Numbered from the stretch's first letter, positions 27,609 to 36,997 are shown. The stretch is DNA of 64,000 nt from Vibrio sp. J1-1 (GCF_021728395.1 NZ_JAKKCM010000016.1:1-64000), one strand, 5' to 3'. Made by a program: numbers and translations. Notes: a model not told the origin generated them from the sequence alone.

Positions 27609-29162
27609 ATGCAGTCATTAGTTGATTTTCTGAATGGAATTATCTGGAGCCCAGTACTGATCTACTTGTGCCTTGGTGCTGGCTTATTCTATTCAATCAT
27701 GACTCGATTCGTTCAAATTCGTCATTTCTTTGAAATGTGGCGTCTATTGCTATCAGGAAAGAGCTCAACAAAGGGGATTTCATCATTTCAGGCACTTGCC
27801 GTATCGCTATCTGGCCGTGTAGGTACAGGTAACATTGCTGGTGTAGCAGCCGCTATCGGTTTCGGTGGTCCAGGTGCCGTTTTCTGGATGTGGGTCGTAG
27901 CATTCTTTGGTGCTGCAACGGCTTACGCAGAATCAACACTTGCGCAAATCTATAAAGAAGAAGACGAAGGCGAATTCCGTGGTGGTCCAGCTTACTACAT
28001 TGAAAAAGCGATGGGTCAAAAATGGTACGCTTGGATCTTTGCTATCTCGACTATCTTTGCGTGTGGTGTACTACTCCCAGGCGTTCAATCGAACAGTATT
28101 GGTAACGCAGTAGAAGCCGCATTCGGCTCAGGTGACATGATCGAAACCGCTATCGGTACCATCAGTTTTGCTAAAATTTTCACTGGTACGGTTGTCTGTG
28201 TCATTCTTGCTTTCATCATTTTTGGTGGCGTAAAACGTATTGCAAGCTTCACTCAAATTGTTGTTCCATTTATGGCTTTGGCTTATATCGTGACAGCATT
28301 TGTTATCATTCTGCTTAACATCGGTGAGGTTCCACGCATCTTCGGTATGATCATTGGTGATGCGTTCACACCAATGGCGGGTATCGGCGCAGCGATTGGT
28401 TGGGGTGTAAAACGTGGTGTTTACTCTAACGAAGCTGGTCAAGGTACAGGTCCTCACGCAGCGGCAGCAGCAAGTGTTGACCACCCTGCGCAACAAGGTC
28501 TTGTACAATCGTTCTCTATCTACATCGATACACTGCTTGTTTGTTCAGCAACAGCGTTTATGATTCTTATCACTGGTGCTTACAACGTACATGGTGCAGT
28601 AGAAGGCGCGTTCCTGGTACAGAACCTGCCAGCGGACATTGGTGCTAACGGTCCAGTATTTACTCAGATGGCTATCGAAAGTGCGCTTCCAGGCGTGGGC
28701 AAACCATTTATTGCAATTGCTCTGTTCTTCTTCGCATTTACGACTATTCTGGCTTACTACTACATCGCAGAAACAAACATCGCATACATCCGTCGTACGT
28801 TTAAAGTCAACGGTCTGATGTTTATCCTGAAACTGGTCATTCTATCAGCGGTGTTCTACGGTACAGTAAAAACCGCTAACCTTGCATGGGCAATGGGTGA
28901 CGTAGGTGTAGGCTTGATGGCTTGGTTAAACATTGTCGGTATTCTGATCATCTTCTTCATGTCTAAGCCAGCACTTAAAGCGTTGAGCGATTACGAAAGA
29001 CAACAGAAAGAAGGCGTGACTGAGTATACGTTCAACCCAGTAGCGCTAGGCATTAAAGGTGCTGATTACTGGGAAGGGAAATACAAGCGTAAGACTGGTA
29101 AATCAGCTCACACCGCCGGTGTCGAAGCGACACAAACAACAGCAGAAGAAACTTCTCTGTAA
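27609..29162 (+). CDS. Sodium:alanine (AGCS-family) symporter
   Basis: The 517-residue polytopic inner-membrane protein imports alanine or a related small amino acid with Na+. The AGCS signature region is clear near residues 65-100 (SLSGRVGTGNIAGVAAAIG, FGGPGAVFWMWVVAFFGAAT), as is KRGVYSNEAGQGTGPHAAAA near residue 265. The usual number of hydrophobic segments, about eleven, is present. Together with the D-amino acid dehydrogenase it points to alanine use. It ends in a strong terminator. Confidence 0.93.
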   Translation: MQSLVDFLNGIIWSPVLIYLCLGAGLFYSIMTRFVQIRHFFEMWRLLLSGKSSTKGISSFQALAVSLSGRVGTGNIAGVAAAIGFGGPGAVFWMWVVAFFGAATAYAESTLAQIYKEEDEGEFRGGPAYYIEKAMGQKWYAWIFAISTIFACGVLLPGVQSNSIGNAVEAAFGSGDMIETAIGTISFAKIFTGTVVCVILAFIIFGGVKRIASFTQIVVPFMALAYIVTAFVIILLNIGEVPRIFGMIIGDAFTPMAGIGAAIGWGVKRGVYSNEAGQGTGPHAAAAASVDHPAQQGLVQSFSIYIDTLLVCSATAFMILITGAYNVHGAVEGAFLVQNLPADIGANGPVFTQMAIESALPGVGKPFIAIALFFFAFTTILAYYYIAETNIAYIRRTFKVNGLMFILKLVILSAVFYGTVKTANLAWAMGDVGVGLMAWLNIVGILIIFFMSKPALKALSDYERQQKEGVTEYTFNPVALGIKGADYWEGKYKRKTGKSAHTAGVEATQTTAEETSL

Positions 29163-29198
29163 GATTACAAAAATAAATACAGCAATACACAACAACAA

Positions 29199-29225
29199 GG
29201 GCCAGCGATTCGCTGGCCCTTTTAT
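29199..29225 (+). terminator. Terminator after the AGCS symporter gene
   Basis: AGGGCCAGCG (29199-29208) and CGCTGGCCCT (29212-29221) pair perfectly around ATT and are followed by T4ATT. Confidence 0.88.
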
Positions 29226-29246
29226 TATTTGTACTATTCGATATTT

Positions 29247-29452
29247 TAATAATCAGGGCAGATATCTCGCATATCCTGCAAGATGCCATCAAACAGTGCG
29301 GTAGCACTTTGCCTCATGATTTCACGCTTCGGGCGAACCACAGAAATGACACTGTCTGGGATATTGTCCAGCAGTGGCACTACCGTTAACTCGTTTTTAA
29401 TATAGTCCAGTTCAAGAGGCCCATTAAAAAACAGCGCCGAAAAGTCATCGGG
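29247..29452 (-). pseudogene. Remnant of a LysR-family regulator (C-terminal end only)
   Basis: The minus strand has an open frame of about 68 codons between an in-frame TAG (29453-29455) and a TAA stop (29247-29249). It reads FFNGPLELDYIKNELTVV and later VVRPKREIMRQSATALFD, the typical last stretch of a LysR effector domain. There is no start codon in a sensible place, no ribosome-binding site and no helix-turn-helix part. The sequence between here and 29570 shows no further coding match. It is a decayed gene left between the symporter and acetate-transporter genes. Confidence 0.6.
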
Positions 29453-29569
29453 CTACAGGGTAAAAACCAAAGCCAAACAGATTAACTAAACCTTATACAG
29501 ATAAGAAAAAGCTCGTGGAATGCCACAACAATTTATAAATCAGATAATTCCCTCTTGGAACAACTGACT

Positions 29570-29606
29570 TCAGATAATAAAAAAGCGGACCTTGAGGTCC
29601 GCTTTT
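29570..29606 (-). terminator. Terminator after the acetate transporter gene
   Basis: AAAAGCGGACCT (29581-29592) and AGGTCCGCTTTT (29595-29606) are perfect complements, giving an 11-bp stem with a TTGA loop. On the minus strand a U-tract follows. Confidence 0.88.
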
Positions 29607-29627
29607 GAAATCTCAAAAATTTAGCGT

Positions 29628-30221
29628 TTAAGCCATTGCAACAGCTTCAACTTTACGAGCAATTTTAGCTTTACCAACAGGCAGTACTTCACGACCAAAC
29701 TCATTGTTCAGCACTTGAGCCATAGCAAAGTAAATCGCGCTAGCACCACAGAAAATACCTTCAAAGCCAGCAATTGCACCGATCAACTCGCTACCAGTGA
29801 AATCGCGCGCGGCAAGCAAGAAGAACAGAATAGTCAGAGAACCAAACACAACCTGTTTTGCTGTTGGATAGCAAAGAGAGCCAATGAACATAAAGCCTGT
29901 AAAGATACCCCATAATGCCAAGTACCAACCCATAAAGCTCGCTGGGCTTGCTGGTAGCCCCATGTGAGGCATAACAATCAGACCGACTAACGTCAGCCAG
30001 AATAAGCCGTACGAAGTAAACGCTGTAGTACCGAACGTGTCACCACGCTTAAAGCACATAATGCCAACAATAACTTGGCTAAGGCCACCATAAAAGATGC
30101 CCATCGCTAGAATCATTGAGTCCAGTGGGAAAAATCCTGCATTATGAATGTTTAGCAGAATCGTGGTCATACCGAAACCCATTAGACCTAGCGGTGCTGG
30201 GTTAGCCAGTTTTGTCGACAT
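29628..30221 (-). CDS. Acetate/succinate uptake transporter, GPR1/FUN34/YaaH (SatP) family
   Basis: The protein is 197 residues from the ATG at 30219-30221, which has AAAGG eight bases upstream; a TTG two codons earlier is less likely. Six hydrophobic segments are evident. The family signature [14 protein letters not shown] lies at the N-terminus, with the narrow-pore motif region [10 protein letters not shown] near residue 50. It probably takes up acetate or another short monocarboxylate with a proton. It stands alone, divergent from the sensor-MFS gene. Confidence 0.9.
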   Translation of the reverse strand: MSTKLANPAPLGLMGFGMTTILLNIHNAGFFPLDSMILAMGIFYGGLSQVIVGIMCFKRGDTFGTTAFTSYGLFWLTLVGLIVMPHMGLPASPASFMGWYLALWGIFTGFMFIGSLCYPTAKQVVFGSLTILFFLLAARDFTGSELIGAIAGFEGIFCGASAIYFAMAQVLNNEFGREVLPVGKAKIARKVEAVAMA

Positions 30222-30448
30222 GTACAAATACCTTTAAAAAAAATTGATAAAAAATGCGCGCAAATTTTAATGGAGGTAGTCACAAAAGAGAAAAGCCGTT
30301 ACTGGAAACTTAGATTTCACAAATAAAGTCAAAACTCTGCCTGAGCATAACTGTTGGCCGTAAATTGATTTTGAAGATTTATGATTCAATACTTAATCAT
30401 TAGATAGGGGTTATACCGTACAATTGCATTGAATTGCGGAGGGAGGAG

Positions 30449-33304
30449 ATGACTATATTATGGCGAAGCTGGTTCGCGTTTGTCACTATCCTTGCTGTCA
30501 TTCTGTCTACTTTCTCTCTTCTGTTCTGTCTTCAATTCAACTCGACCTTATCTGAACTCATTGCACACCGACTGTCGGTAATCGCTCACACTACGGCAAC
30601 AACATTTAAGTCAGTTACCGATCTTGGCCTACCGCTGGAGATGATGAAGAACGCCCAAGCCATCTTAAATCATGCGCAAGAGAATGATGACACAATCCGA
30701 GACATTCACGCCTTTACTCCATCAGGCAAAATTATTTACTCGACCACCCAACCGACTAATGCAGTAATCAACGAGCATGTATTACAGACACTACGCCATG
30801 CGGATCATCAAGAATGGAGACTGGAAACTCAAAATACAATTTTCAGCGGATCTTCAATTTATAACCGTCATGATCAATTGGTTGGAGGCATTGTCATTGA
30901 CTACCCCAAACACAATTTTAATACCAACAACCAACAATTAATTATCTTCGTTTTATTCACTTCAATATTGATATTTTGTAGCTTCGCAATCGTTTCATTT
31001 GTTATTTTCAAGCTGATATTATCCAAAGCTATCAAAGGGATGAGATATTTAGATACTATTTCTAAAATATTGCATTCAGACCGAAGCCGCCGACCTTTCA
31101 GCCGCAGATATGTAAATCATAAAAAAGAAAACTTTGGGCTGTTGGCTCCCATTATTTCCAGTTTGGATGACCAGATAGAACGTGCGAATGCACACTTTAA
31201 TTCAACTAAGATCGCGTTAACCGCACATAAACAGACTCGTAAAAACGCTCAACCATTCCGTAGTGTCAGCTGTGTTTTTCCTCAGAAAGAAGGCGATCCT
31301 GTCGTTGATGACAGTAACCTCAGCGAGACATTCGCTAAAAAGTTGCTCCCTCTAATAGCACTTCTGCTAATACTTGCCGTTGCATTATTAGGTACGCTTT
31401 CTGTTCGCTATATGAGTCAATTCATCGAACCAGAAATTGTCAATCGAACTCAGTTAATTGGAAAAATCGTCAACAGTGATATACAGCGGGCCGTCAATGC
31501 GGGCATCCCCATAAGCAAAATAACCGGAGCCGAGGAGTATCTGTCAGCTCTAATTCAGGACTTCAAGGAAGTTTCTTATATTGGTATTTTTAGTAACGGG
31601 AACGCAATCGAGTCGGGTAATAAAGAAAGCTCTTCTTTCTCCACGACGAACATTTCACAAAATGACCTTCAATACATTATCAATTCCGCTGATAGAAGTG
31701 TGGGAAAGATCATCATCGATATCGACTCTGACTTTATTCGTAAGCAATTTAATGAAGTTTACCTCGATATCATTGTCATTATCATCGTTACCACAATGAT
31801 CACTTTTGAGTCGATGGTAGTCATGATCTGGCGAACAGTCACTTCTCCTATTATGAAGTTGCATACTTTGGCCTCTCAGCAAGCTATGGGCGATTTTTCC
31901 AAATTTGTGATCAGCAAAAGCAACAACAGCTTTGGGCACATTATGGATGTATTGTCTCAACGTTCGTTTGAGCTATACCGCCTGTCACGACAGAGAGCGG
32001 TTTCGCCTCCACCAGCAAACCGATACCATTTATCAACACTACATCACGGTCAAAACCAGTACCACACAGAGCAGACTAAACCACAGTTACTCACGTTCTC
32101 GCACCTTAATGATATCCGCTGGCCTCTGTTTCTGTTCATTGCAGCCGATGAACTCCCCCTGTCTTTTTTCCCGTTGTTTACCAGAGCGGCAGAAAATCCT
32201 TGGGACTGGTTAGATCAAAGCATCATCATTAGTCTGCCATTAGTCGGGTACTTGATCGCCATATTCATCTGCTCCCCGATTTCCAAACGCTTAACGTTAA
32301 TGCTAGGGCACAGGAAGCTCTTATTATGGGCCATGGTACCAGCGGTGTTTATCCAAATCGGTTTATACTTTTCTACGAGCGTTACAGAGATAATTTTCTT
32401 TAGAACACTGTCTGGGTTTGGCTATGCCATTGCCACCTTAACGTATCAAGATTACGTGATCGATATGATCTCCCCACAACGCAGAACTCAGTCACTAGGC
32501 AACTTTACCGCTGTGTTAGTCGGTGGCATTTTTTGTGGCACGGCGACTGGGGCAATCTTAGCTGACAGATTAGGGCAACATTCAGTGTTTCTAATCAGCT
32601 CGGTACTTGTGGCGCTCGCCTGCCTGTTAATAACACTCCTACTCCCCGCCAATACCGCATCCACAGTGAACAGACAACATCAGGAGTTCAAACTCTCTTC
32701 AATTGTTCGTCTATTAACCAATAAAAGATTCTTCTCTTTCGTGGTAGGGATTGCAATGCCTTGCAACGTTATCATGCAAGCTTTCGTCGCCTTTATCGTC
32801 GCTTTGTATATGAATCAGCTAGGTGCTTCCACGGCGGAAACAGGTCGCACGCTGATGGGCTACTTTCTCATGACTTACTTTGTTGCCCCAGTTTCGACAA
32901 AGTACTCTGAACATAAGGTATCCCCCACTAACATCACCATTATTGGTGCGACGGTCACGGGTATCGCACTCTTGCTTGCGGGCATCGCAACGACTCAGCA
33001 AGAATTTCTTCTTGCAGTATTAGGAGTCGGCTTAGGTCACGGCTTAGTTCGCAGTCATCAGCTGCCCGTGTTAGTTCAACTTACCGAATCCTCATTGGCT
33101 AAGATCAGCCAATATGTAGTCTTAGGCGCGACACGAACTATTGAGCGCGGTGGAAGCATCTTCGGTTTACTGGTTGCAGCATGGCTTTCAGGTGCAGTGG
33201 GTTACCCACGTACTATAATCCTGTTAGGCACTTTGTCACTGTGCGGTGTCTTACTGTTTTCATTGACACATCTTATTGAAAAACCAATACACAATGGTGA
33301 TTAG
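30449..33304 (+). CDS. MFS transporter fused to two tandem periplasmic sensor modules
   Basis: A 951-residue inner-membrane protein starts at the ATG at 30449, directly after GGAGGGAGGAG. Approximate layout: TM 8-29; periplasmic module 30-163; TM 165-190; cytoplasmic HAMP-like and linker region 191-298; TM 299-320; second periplasmic module 321-437; TM 438-461; HAMP-like segment from 462 (TSPIMKLHTLASQQAMGDFS); linker with HHGQNQYH; then a 12-helix MFS domain about 556-945. Its A-like loop is SKRLTLMLGHRKLL, followed by RTLSGFGYAIATL. Both periplasmic modules share a VTDLGLPLEM / VNAGIPISKI motif near their start and a short beta pattern later, so they look like duplicated CACHE-like sensors. 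There is no kinase, cyclase or receptor output domain; the transporter itself is in that place. It abuts the binding-protein gene with no spacer. Confidence 0.85.
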   Translation: MTILWRSWFAFVTILAVILSTFSLLFCLQFNSTLSELIAHRLSVIAHTTATTFKSVTDLGLPLEMMKNAQAILNHAQENDDTIRDIHAFTPSGKIIYSTTQPTNAVINEHVLQTLRHADHQEWRLETQNTIFSGSSIYNRHDQLVGGIVIDYPKHNFNTNNQQLIIFVLFTSILIFCSFAIVSFVIFKLILSKAIKGMRYLDTISKILHSDRSRRPFSRRYVNHKKENFGLLAPIISSLDDQIERANAHFNSTKIALTAHKQTRKNAQPFRSVSCVFPQKEGDPVVDDSNLSETFAKKLLPLIALLLILAVALLGTLSVRYMSQFIEPEIVNRTQLIGKIVNSDIQRAVNAGIPISKITGAEEYLSALIQDFKEVSYIGIFSNGNAIESGNKESSSFSTTNISQNDLQYIINSADRSVGKIIIDIDSDFIRKQFNEVYLDIIVIIIVTTMITFESMVVMIWRTVTSPIMKLHTLASQQAMGDFSKFVISKSNNSFGHIMDVLSQRSFELYRLSRQRAVSPPPANRYHLSTLHHGQNQYHTEQTKPQLLTFSHLNDIRWPLFLFIAADELPLSFFPLFTRAAENPWDWLDQSIIISLPLVGYLIAIFICSPISKRLTLMLGHRKLLLWAMVPAVFIQIGLYFSTSVTEIIFFRTLSGFGYAIATLTYQDYVIDMISPQRRTQSLGNFTAVLVGGIFCGTATGAILADRLGQHSVFLISSVLVALACLLITLLLPANTASTVNRQHQEFKLSSIVRLLTNKRFFSFVVGIAMPCNVIMQAFVAFIVALYMNQLGASTAETGRTLMGYFLMTYFVAPVSTKYSEHKVSPTNITIIGATVTGIALLLAGIATTQQEFLLAVLGVGLGHGLVRSHQLPVLVQLTESSLAKISQYVVLGATRTIERGGSIFGLLVAAWLSGAVGYPRTIILLGTLSLCGVLLFSLTHLIEKPIHNGD

Positions 33305-34324
33305 ATGCCTCGTTCTCAACTTTGTCTTTTGCTACTCATTATGATCAGTGCATGCTTTCCTTTATCGGCTCAAGAAAAGAGGGCTACCGATGAAGATAGA
33401 AAACTGATCTATATGGTACTTTGGAGAGGCTGTGAAGAAGCATGTAACTCGTTCATAGAGTCTCTAAAAAGCAATGACTTAAAAACCAAAATTATTCAGA
33501 GAGACGCTAAAGGCGATAAGTCTCACTTCCCCAAGTGGGTCAAAGAAGCAAGAGAACTCAATGCTGATCTTATCGTCACTTGGGGAACGAGCGCGACATT
33601 GGGTATGGCGGGTAGAATCGGCGAGAAAGACAACGATGCCTTCATCAGCAAAATTCCGCTGGTATTTATGATCGTTTCAGATCCGATTGGTTCGCGCATT
33701 ATCCAAAGTTATGCACAAACTGGTCGAGATAATATCACGGGAACTCGAAACAGACCTGATGACATCGTTTATATCAATGCGATTCGCTCCTATCTTCCGA
33801 GGTTTAATAAACTTGGCATGCTTTACAATAGCAATGAGCCAAATTCAGAGCAAAAAGCAAAACAGATTAAAGTTCTGGCGAAAAGCATGAATTTTGAAGT
33901 GATCTCACTTCCTCTAGCTCTCAATATAGAGGGCAAGCCACGTAAAGATGACATTGCAGTCAAAATGGAAGAACTAAAGTCTCAAGGTGTAGATTTTATA
34001 TATATGGGGTCGAGCTCATTCTTACGCAGTCACCAAAATCTATTTACTCTATCAGCGATGAACCGAGGGATGCCAGTTCTAAGCCCATATCACAATACAG
34101 TCACCAACTCTCATGCATTGCTTTCTGTTGCAGCCAAGTACGAAGATATTGGCCAGTTAGCGGCCGAACAAGCATTGCTAATCCTTAAAGAAGGCAAGAT
34201 ACCTGGGACTATTCCTGTACGCTCAGTTAGCCAATATACCTATCTTATCAATATGAGTGTTGCTCGAAGGTTGAATCTCTATCCGTCAGTAGAAATTCTT
34301 CAATTTGCACATTTAATCAACTAG
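33305..34324 (+). CDS. Periplasmic substrate-binding protein, ABC_sub_bind (TrpX-like) family
   Basis: The 339-residue protein has an N-terminal export signal (MPRSQLCLLLLIMISACFPLS). ISAC fits a lipobox, so it may be a lipoprotein; cleavage after LSA is the alternative. The mature chain has the two-lobe pattern of the family: LIVTWGTSATLGMAGRIGE near residue 95, PLVFMIVSDPIGSRII near residue 120, ITGTRNRPDD near residue 145, and LGMLYNSNEPNSEQKAKQIK near residue 178. Two cysteines (GCEEACNSF near residue 38) could form a disulfide. The start codon immediately follows the stop of the sensor-MFS gene (TAGATG). Such proteins normally serve ABC importers, but no permease or ATPase gene is near. 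Most likely it presents ligand to the sensor-MFS protein. Confidence 0.85.
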   Translation: MPRSQLCLLLLIMISACFPLSAQEKRATDEDRKLIYMVLWRGCEEACNSFIESLKSNDLKTKIIQRDAKGDKSHFPKWVKEARELNADLIVTWGTSATLGMAGRIGEKDNDAFISKIPLVFMIVSDPIGSRIIQSYAQTGRDNITGTRNRPDDIVYINAIRSYLPRFNKLGMLYNSNEPNSEQKAKQIKVLAKSMNFEVISLPLALNIEGKPRKDDIAVKMEELKSQGVDFIYMGSSSFLRSHQNLFTLSAMNRGMPVLSPYHNTVTNSHALLSVAAKYEDIGQLAAEQALLILKEGKIPGTIPVRSVSQYTYLINMSVARRLNLYPSVEILQFAHLIN

Positions 34325-34385
34325 AACAGACACTATGAAATAACCAGAGATGGGCATCTGTTGGTAGCAATAAAAAACTGCCATT

Positions 34386-35297
34386 CTACTCTTCATCAAA
34401 GCGGGCATAGCGATCAGCTAGGAAATCAATCAATGCTCTAACTGAAGGCAACAGACCTCGACGAGAAGGAAATACCACATGGATAATTTCTTTTGGCGCT
34501 GTCCAGCCATCAAGGAGCTTAATTAAACTTCCATCTTTCATCTGCTGCGTAACCATCAAGGTCGGCAATTGTACTACCCCCACTCCTGCTACTGCTGCAT
34601 TACGCAGCGCAACCATATCAGTAGTCACAAAGCGTGGCTTAAAAGGCACTTCTATGAGTTTATTGTCAGGCGCGTACCAGCTCCAGACAAATTGGTATTG
34701 AGGTTGTCCCAATCCCAGAGAAGGCCAGTTACATAGGTCAGTCAGGTGATTTGGCAACGCATAACTGTCTACAAGAGCCGGGCTGGCAACCAAACTCAAA
34801 CTACGCTCAGATAACACTCGCATAACGAGCTCACTATCTTCAAGTGGGGGCGGCCGCACTCTAATAGCCACATCTACACCTTCAGATATCAGGTCCACAC
34901 GACGATTAGACGCTTCAAGTTGAATATTTATTTGCGGGTACTCTGTCATAAACTCAGCCAGCATACAGCCGATGTGAGCGTGCAGCAATGCGATGGGACA
35001 GGTCAGGCGGATGGTGCCTCTGGGTTCAGATTTTAACGAGTCGATGGCGTCCTGCGCAGACTCTGCTTCCTCCAGCATCGCCTTGCAGTGCTGAAAATAA
35101 GTCAGCCCCACTTCAGTGAGATGAAAACTGCGAGTGGAGCGATAAATCAGCTTAGTATCCAACCGTGCTTCCAGCGCTGCAATCCGGCGACTGAGCTTGG
35201 ACTTGGGAATACACAACGCTCTACTGGCCGGAGCGAAGCCGCCGTATTCCACCGCTTTCACAAAATAATAGAGATCATTGAGATCCTGCATCTTCAT
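34386..35297 (-). CDS. LysR-family regulator of the pirin cluster
   Basis: The 303-residue protein has the helix-turn-helix motif (LYYFVKAVEYGGFAPASRAL, PKSKLSRRIAALEARL) and an effector domain starting IRLTCPIALLHAHIGCML, of the CrgA/DsdC-like LysR type. It is divergent from the first pirin gene with about 96 bases between the starts, so it very likely regulates the pirin-ycaC genes. LysR members of this type that sit beside pirin genes often respond to quinones or oxidants; that is family knowledge, not evidence from this gene. Confidence 0.88.
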   Translation of the reverse strand: MKMQDLNDLYYFVKAVEYGGFAPASRALCIPKSKLSRRIAALEARLDTKLIYRSTRSFHLTEVGLTYFQHCKAMLEEAESAQDAIDSLKSEPRGTIRLTCPIALLHAHIGCMLAEFMTEYPQINIQLEASNRRVDLISEGVDVAIRVRPPPLEDSELVMRVLSERSLSLVASPALVDSYALPNHLTDLCNWPSLGLGQPQYQFVWSWYAPDNKLIEVPFKPRFVTTDMVALRNAAVAGVGVVQLPTLMVTQQMKDGSLIKLLDGWTAPKEIIHVVFPSRRGLLPSVRALIDFLADRYARFDEE

Positions 35298-35393
35298 CGT
35301 TCCACCAGTGCAACAGTGAGATGCATTTTAGCAGTCTACTCAATCACTGTACCACCTATATGATCACAACAAGTGAAATTTAAGGAGACTCTT

Positions 35394-36254
35394 ATGAAAT
35401 CTATCTACGGCATTATTAAAGATCCCTCCCCCCATTGGGTGGGTAATGGCTTCCCGGTTCGCTCGCTGTTTTCTTATCACAACCAGGCCGCTCAGATGAG
35501 TCCCTTCCTACTGCTGGATTACGCTGGGCCGATGCGCTTTCCCGCCGATGGTGTGAAGCGAGGCGTAGGAGAGCACCCCCATCGTGGTTTCGAAACGGTC
35601 ACCATTGTCTACAGAGGCGAGGTAGAACATCGAGATTCCACTGGCAAGGGCGGCATAATTGGATCCGGAGATGTGCAATGGATGACCGCAGGCGCTGGCA
35701 TTATGCATGAAGAATTCCATTCCAGTACATTCAGCCAAAACGGTGGTGATCTGCAGATGGTCCAGCTTTGGGTCAATCTGCCCAAAGCGGACAAGATGAC
35801 GCCTCCCGGTTATCAGGCTATTACCAAGGCCGACATTCCCGAAGTGCCATTGGCCAACAACGCTGGCACTCTGCGGCCTATCGCCGGTCACTTTGACGGT
35901 CATCAGGGCCCGGCCAATACCTTCAGTCCTATGCACGTTTGGGACTTACGTCTCAAGACAGGCGGACAAACCCAGTTTGATCTCCCCCAGGGCTGGACCA
36001 CCGCCGTGGTGGTGCTGGAAGGCGAAGTCTGTGTCAACAGCTCCGATCCAGTCAGCGACGGTAATATGGTATTGCTCAGCCGCCAGAACAGTGGCGTTAA
36101 GCTGCATACGTCACAGAACAGTTTAGTACTGCTGCTCAGTGGCGAGCCCATTAACGAGCCTATCGTAGGTCACGGTCCCTTTGTTATGAACACCAAGGAA
36201 GAAATTTTACACGCTTTCGAAGACCTGCAACGCGGTCAATTCGGACGCCTGTGA
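35394..36254 (+). CDS. Pirin-family protein (first copy)
   Basis: The 286-residue cupin protein starts at the ATG at 35394, preceded by AAGGAG seven bases upstream; a GTG seven codons earlier overlaps that site and is rejected. The metal-binding residues of pirins are present: GEHPHRGFETVTIV near residue 60 and IMHEEFH near residue 105. The second cupin half follows (about 160-280). Bacterial pirins such as YhhW act as quercetin dioxygenases or quinone-sensing modulators. Codon choice (CTG, GGC, CCC, ACC) is more GC-rich than the surrounding core genes. Confidence 0.9.
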   Translation: MKSIYGIIKDPSPHWVGNGFPVRSLFSYHNQAAQMSPFLLLDYAGPMRFPADGVKRGVGEHPHRGFETVTIVYRGEVEHRDSTGKGGIIGSGDVQWMTAGAGIMHEEFHSSTFSQNGGDLQMVQLWVNLPKADKMTPPGYQAITKADIPEVPLANNAGTLRPIAGHFDGHQGPANTFSPMHVWDLRLKTGGQTQFDLPQGWTTAVVVLEGEVCVNSSDPVSDGNMVLLSRQNSGVKLHTSQNSLVLLLSGEPINEPIVGHGPFVMNTKEEILHAFEDLQRGQFGRL

Positions 36255-36316
36255 AAACCGGAGCCGGTATACGGCTCCTTATCTAAACTACCAACTACTA
36301 TTTCCCGGAGGAAATG

Positions 36317-36943
36317 ATGAGCTTTAAATACAACCGACTCGACAAAGATAACGCTGCGGTACTATTGGTCGATCATCAGGCCGGCCTTCTGTCTCTGGTA
36401 CGTGATATTGAACCGGACAAATTTAAAAACAATGTACTGGCGCTGGCTGATTTAGCCAAGTACTTCAATTTACCCACCATTTTAACCACCAGCTTTGAAA
36501 CTGGCCCTAATGGTCCTTTGGTGCCTGAGCTGAAAGAAATCTTCCCTGACGCGCCCTATATTGCTCGTCCCGGCCAGATTAACGCCTGGGATAATGAAGA
36601 ATTCCTGGCCGCAGTTAAGGCTACGGGTAAGAAGCAGCTGATTGTGGCAGGCGTTGTGACTGAAGTGTGTGTGGCCTTCCCTGTTCTGTCCGCACTGGAA
36701 GAAGGTTACGAGGTTTTTGTGGTTACCGATGCTTCCGGTACCTTTAACCCCATAACCCGTGACGCAGCCTGGGATCGCATGTCACAAGCTGGTGCGCAGC
36801 TGATGACCTGGTTCGGTACTGCCTGTGAACTGCATCGTGACTGGCGGAACGACATCGAAGGATTGGGCGCATTGTTCGCCAACCACATTCCCGACTATAA
36901 GAACCTGATCACCAGCTATACCACATTAACCAGCAAAGACTGA
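36317..36943 (+). CDS. ycaC: Isochorismatase-like cysteine hydrolase
   Basis: The 208-residue protein is nearly identical in layout and motifs to E. coli YcaC, an octameric cysteine hydrolase of unknown substrate. Seen: the catalytic Asp in LLVDHQAGLLSLVRDI near residue 18, the Lys region KATGKKQLIVAG, and the catalytic Cys in VTEVCVAFPVLSALEEGYEV near residue 117. The gene starts ATGATG; the second ATG (36317) is five bases from GGAGG and gives exactly the E. coli length. It lies between two pirin genes and is followed by a hairpin terminator. Confidence 0.92.
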   Translation: MSFKYNRLDKDNAAVLLVDHQAGLLSLVRDIEPDKFKNNVLALADLAKYFNLPTILTTSFETGPNGPLVPELKEIFPDAPYIARPGQINAWDNEEFLAAVKATGKKQLIVAGVVTEVCVAFPVLSALEEGYEVFVVTDASGTFNPITRDAAWDRMSQAGAQLMTWFGTACELHRDWRNDIEGLGALFANHIPDYKNLITSYTTLTSKD

Positions 36944-36960
36944 GTTTTCATGTAAAACTA

Positions 36961-36983
36961 AAGGGAGCCGTGCTCCCTTTTTT
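36961..36983 (+). terminator. Terminator between ycaC and the second pirin gene
   Basis: AAGGGAGC and GCTCCCTT pair perfectly around CGT and run into T6. Only 15 bases separate it from the second pirin start codon, so it probably reduces, rather than abolishes, readthrough into that gene. Confidence 0.8.
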
Positions 36984-36997
36984 CACAGGAATTGATT

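Noticed and set aside
31655-31960. 101-codon minus-strand frame inside the sensor-MFS gene
   Set aside because: The plus-strand frame is continuous, has domain structure and a strong ribosome-binding site; the antisense frame has neither.
33305-34324. Binding-protein gene as part of an ordinary ABC importer
   Set aside because: Neither a permease nor an ATPase gene is found on either side; the neighbours are an MFS fusion and a LysR regulator.
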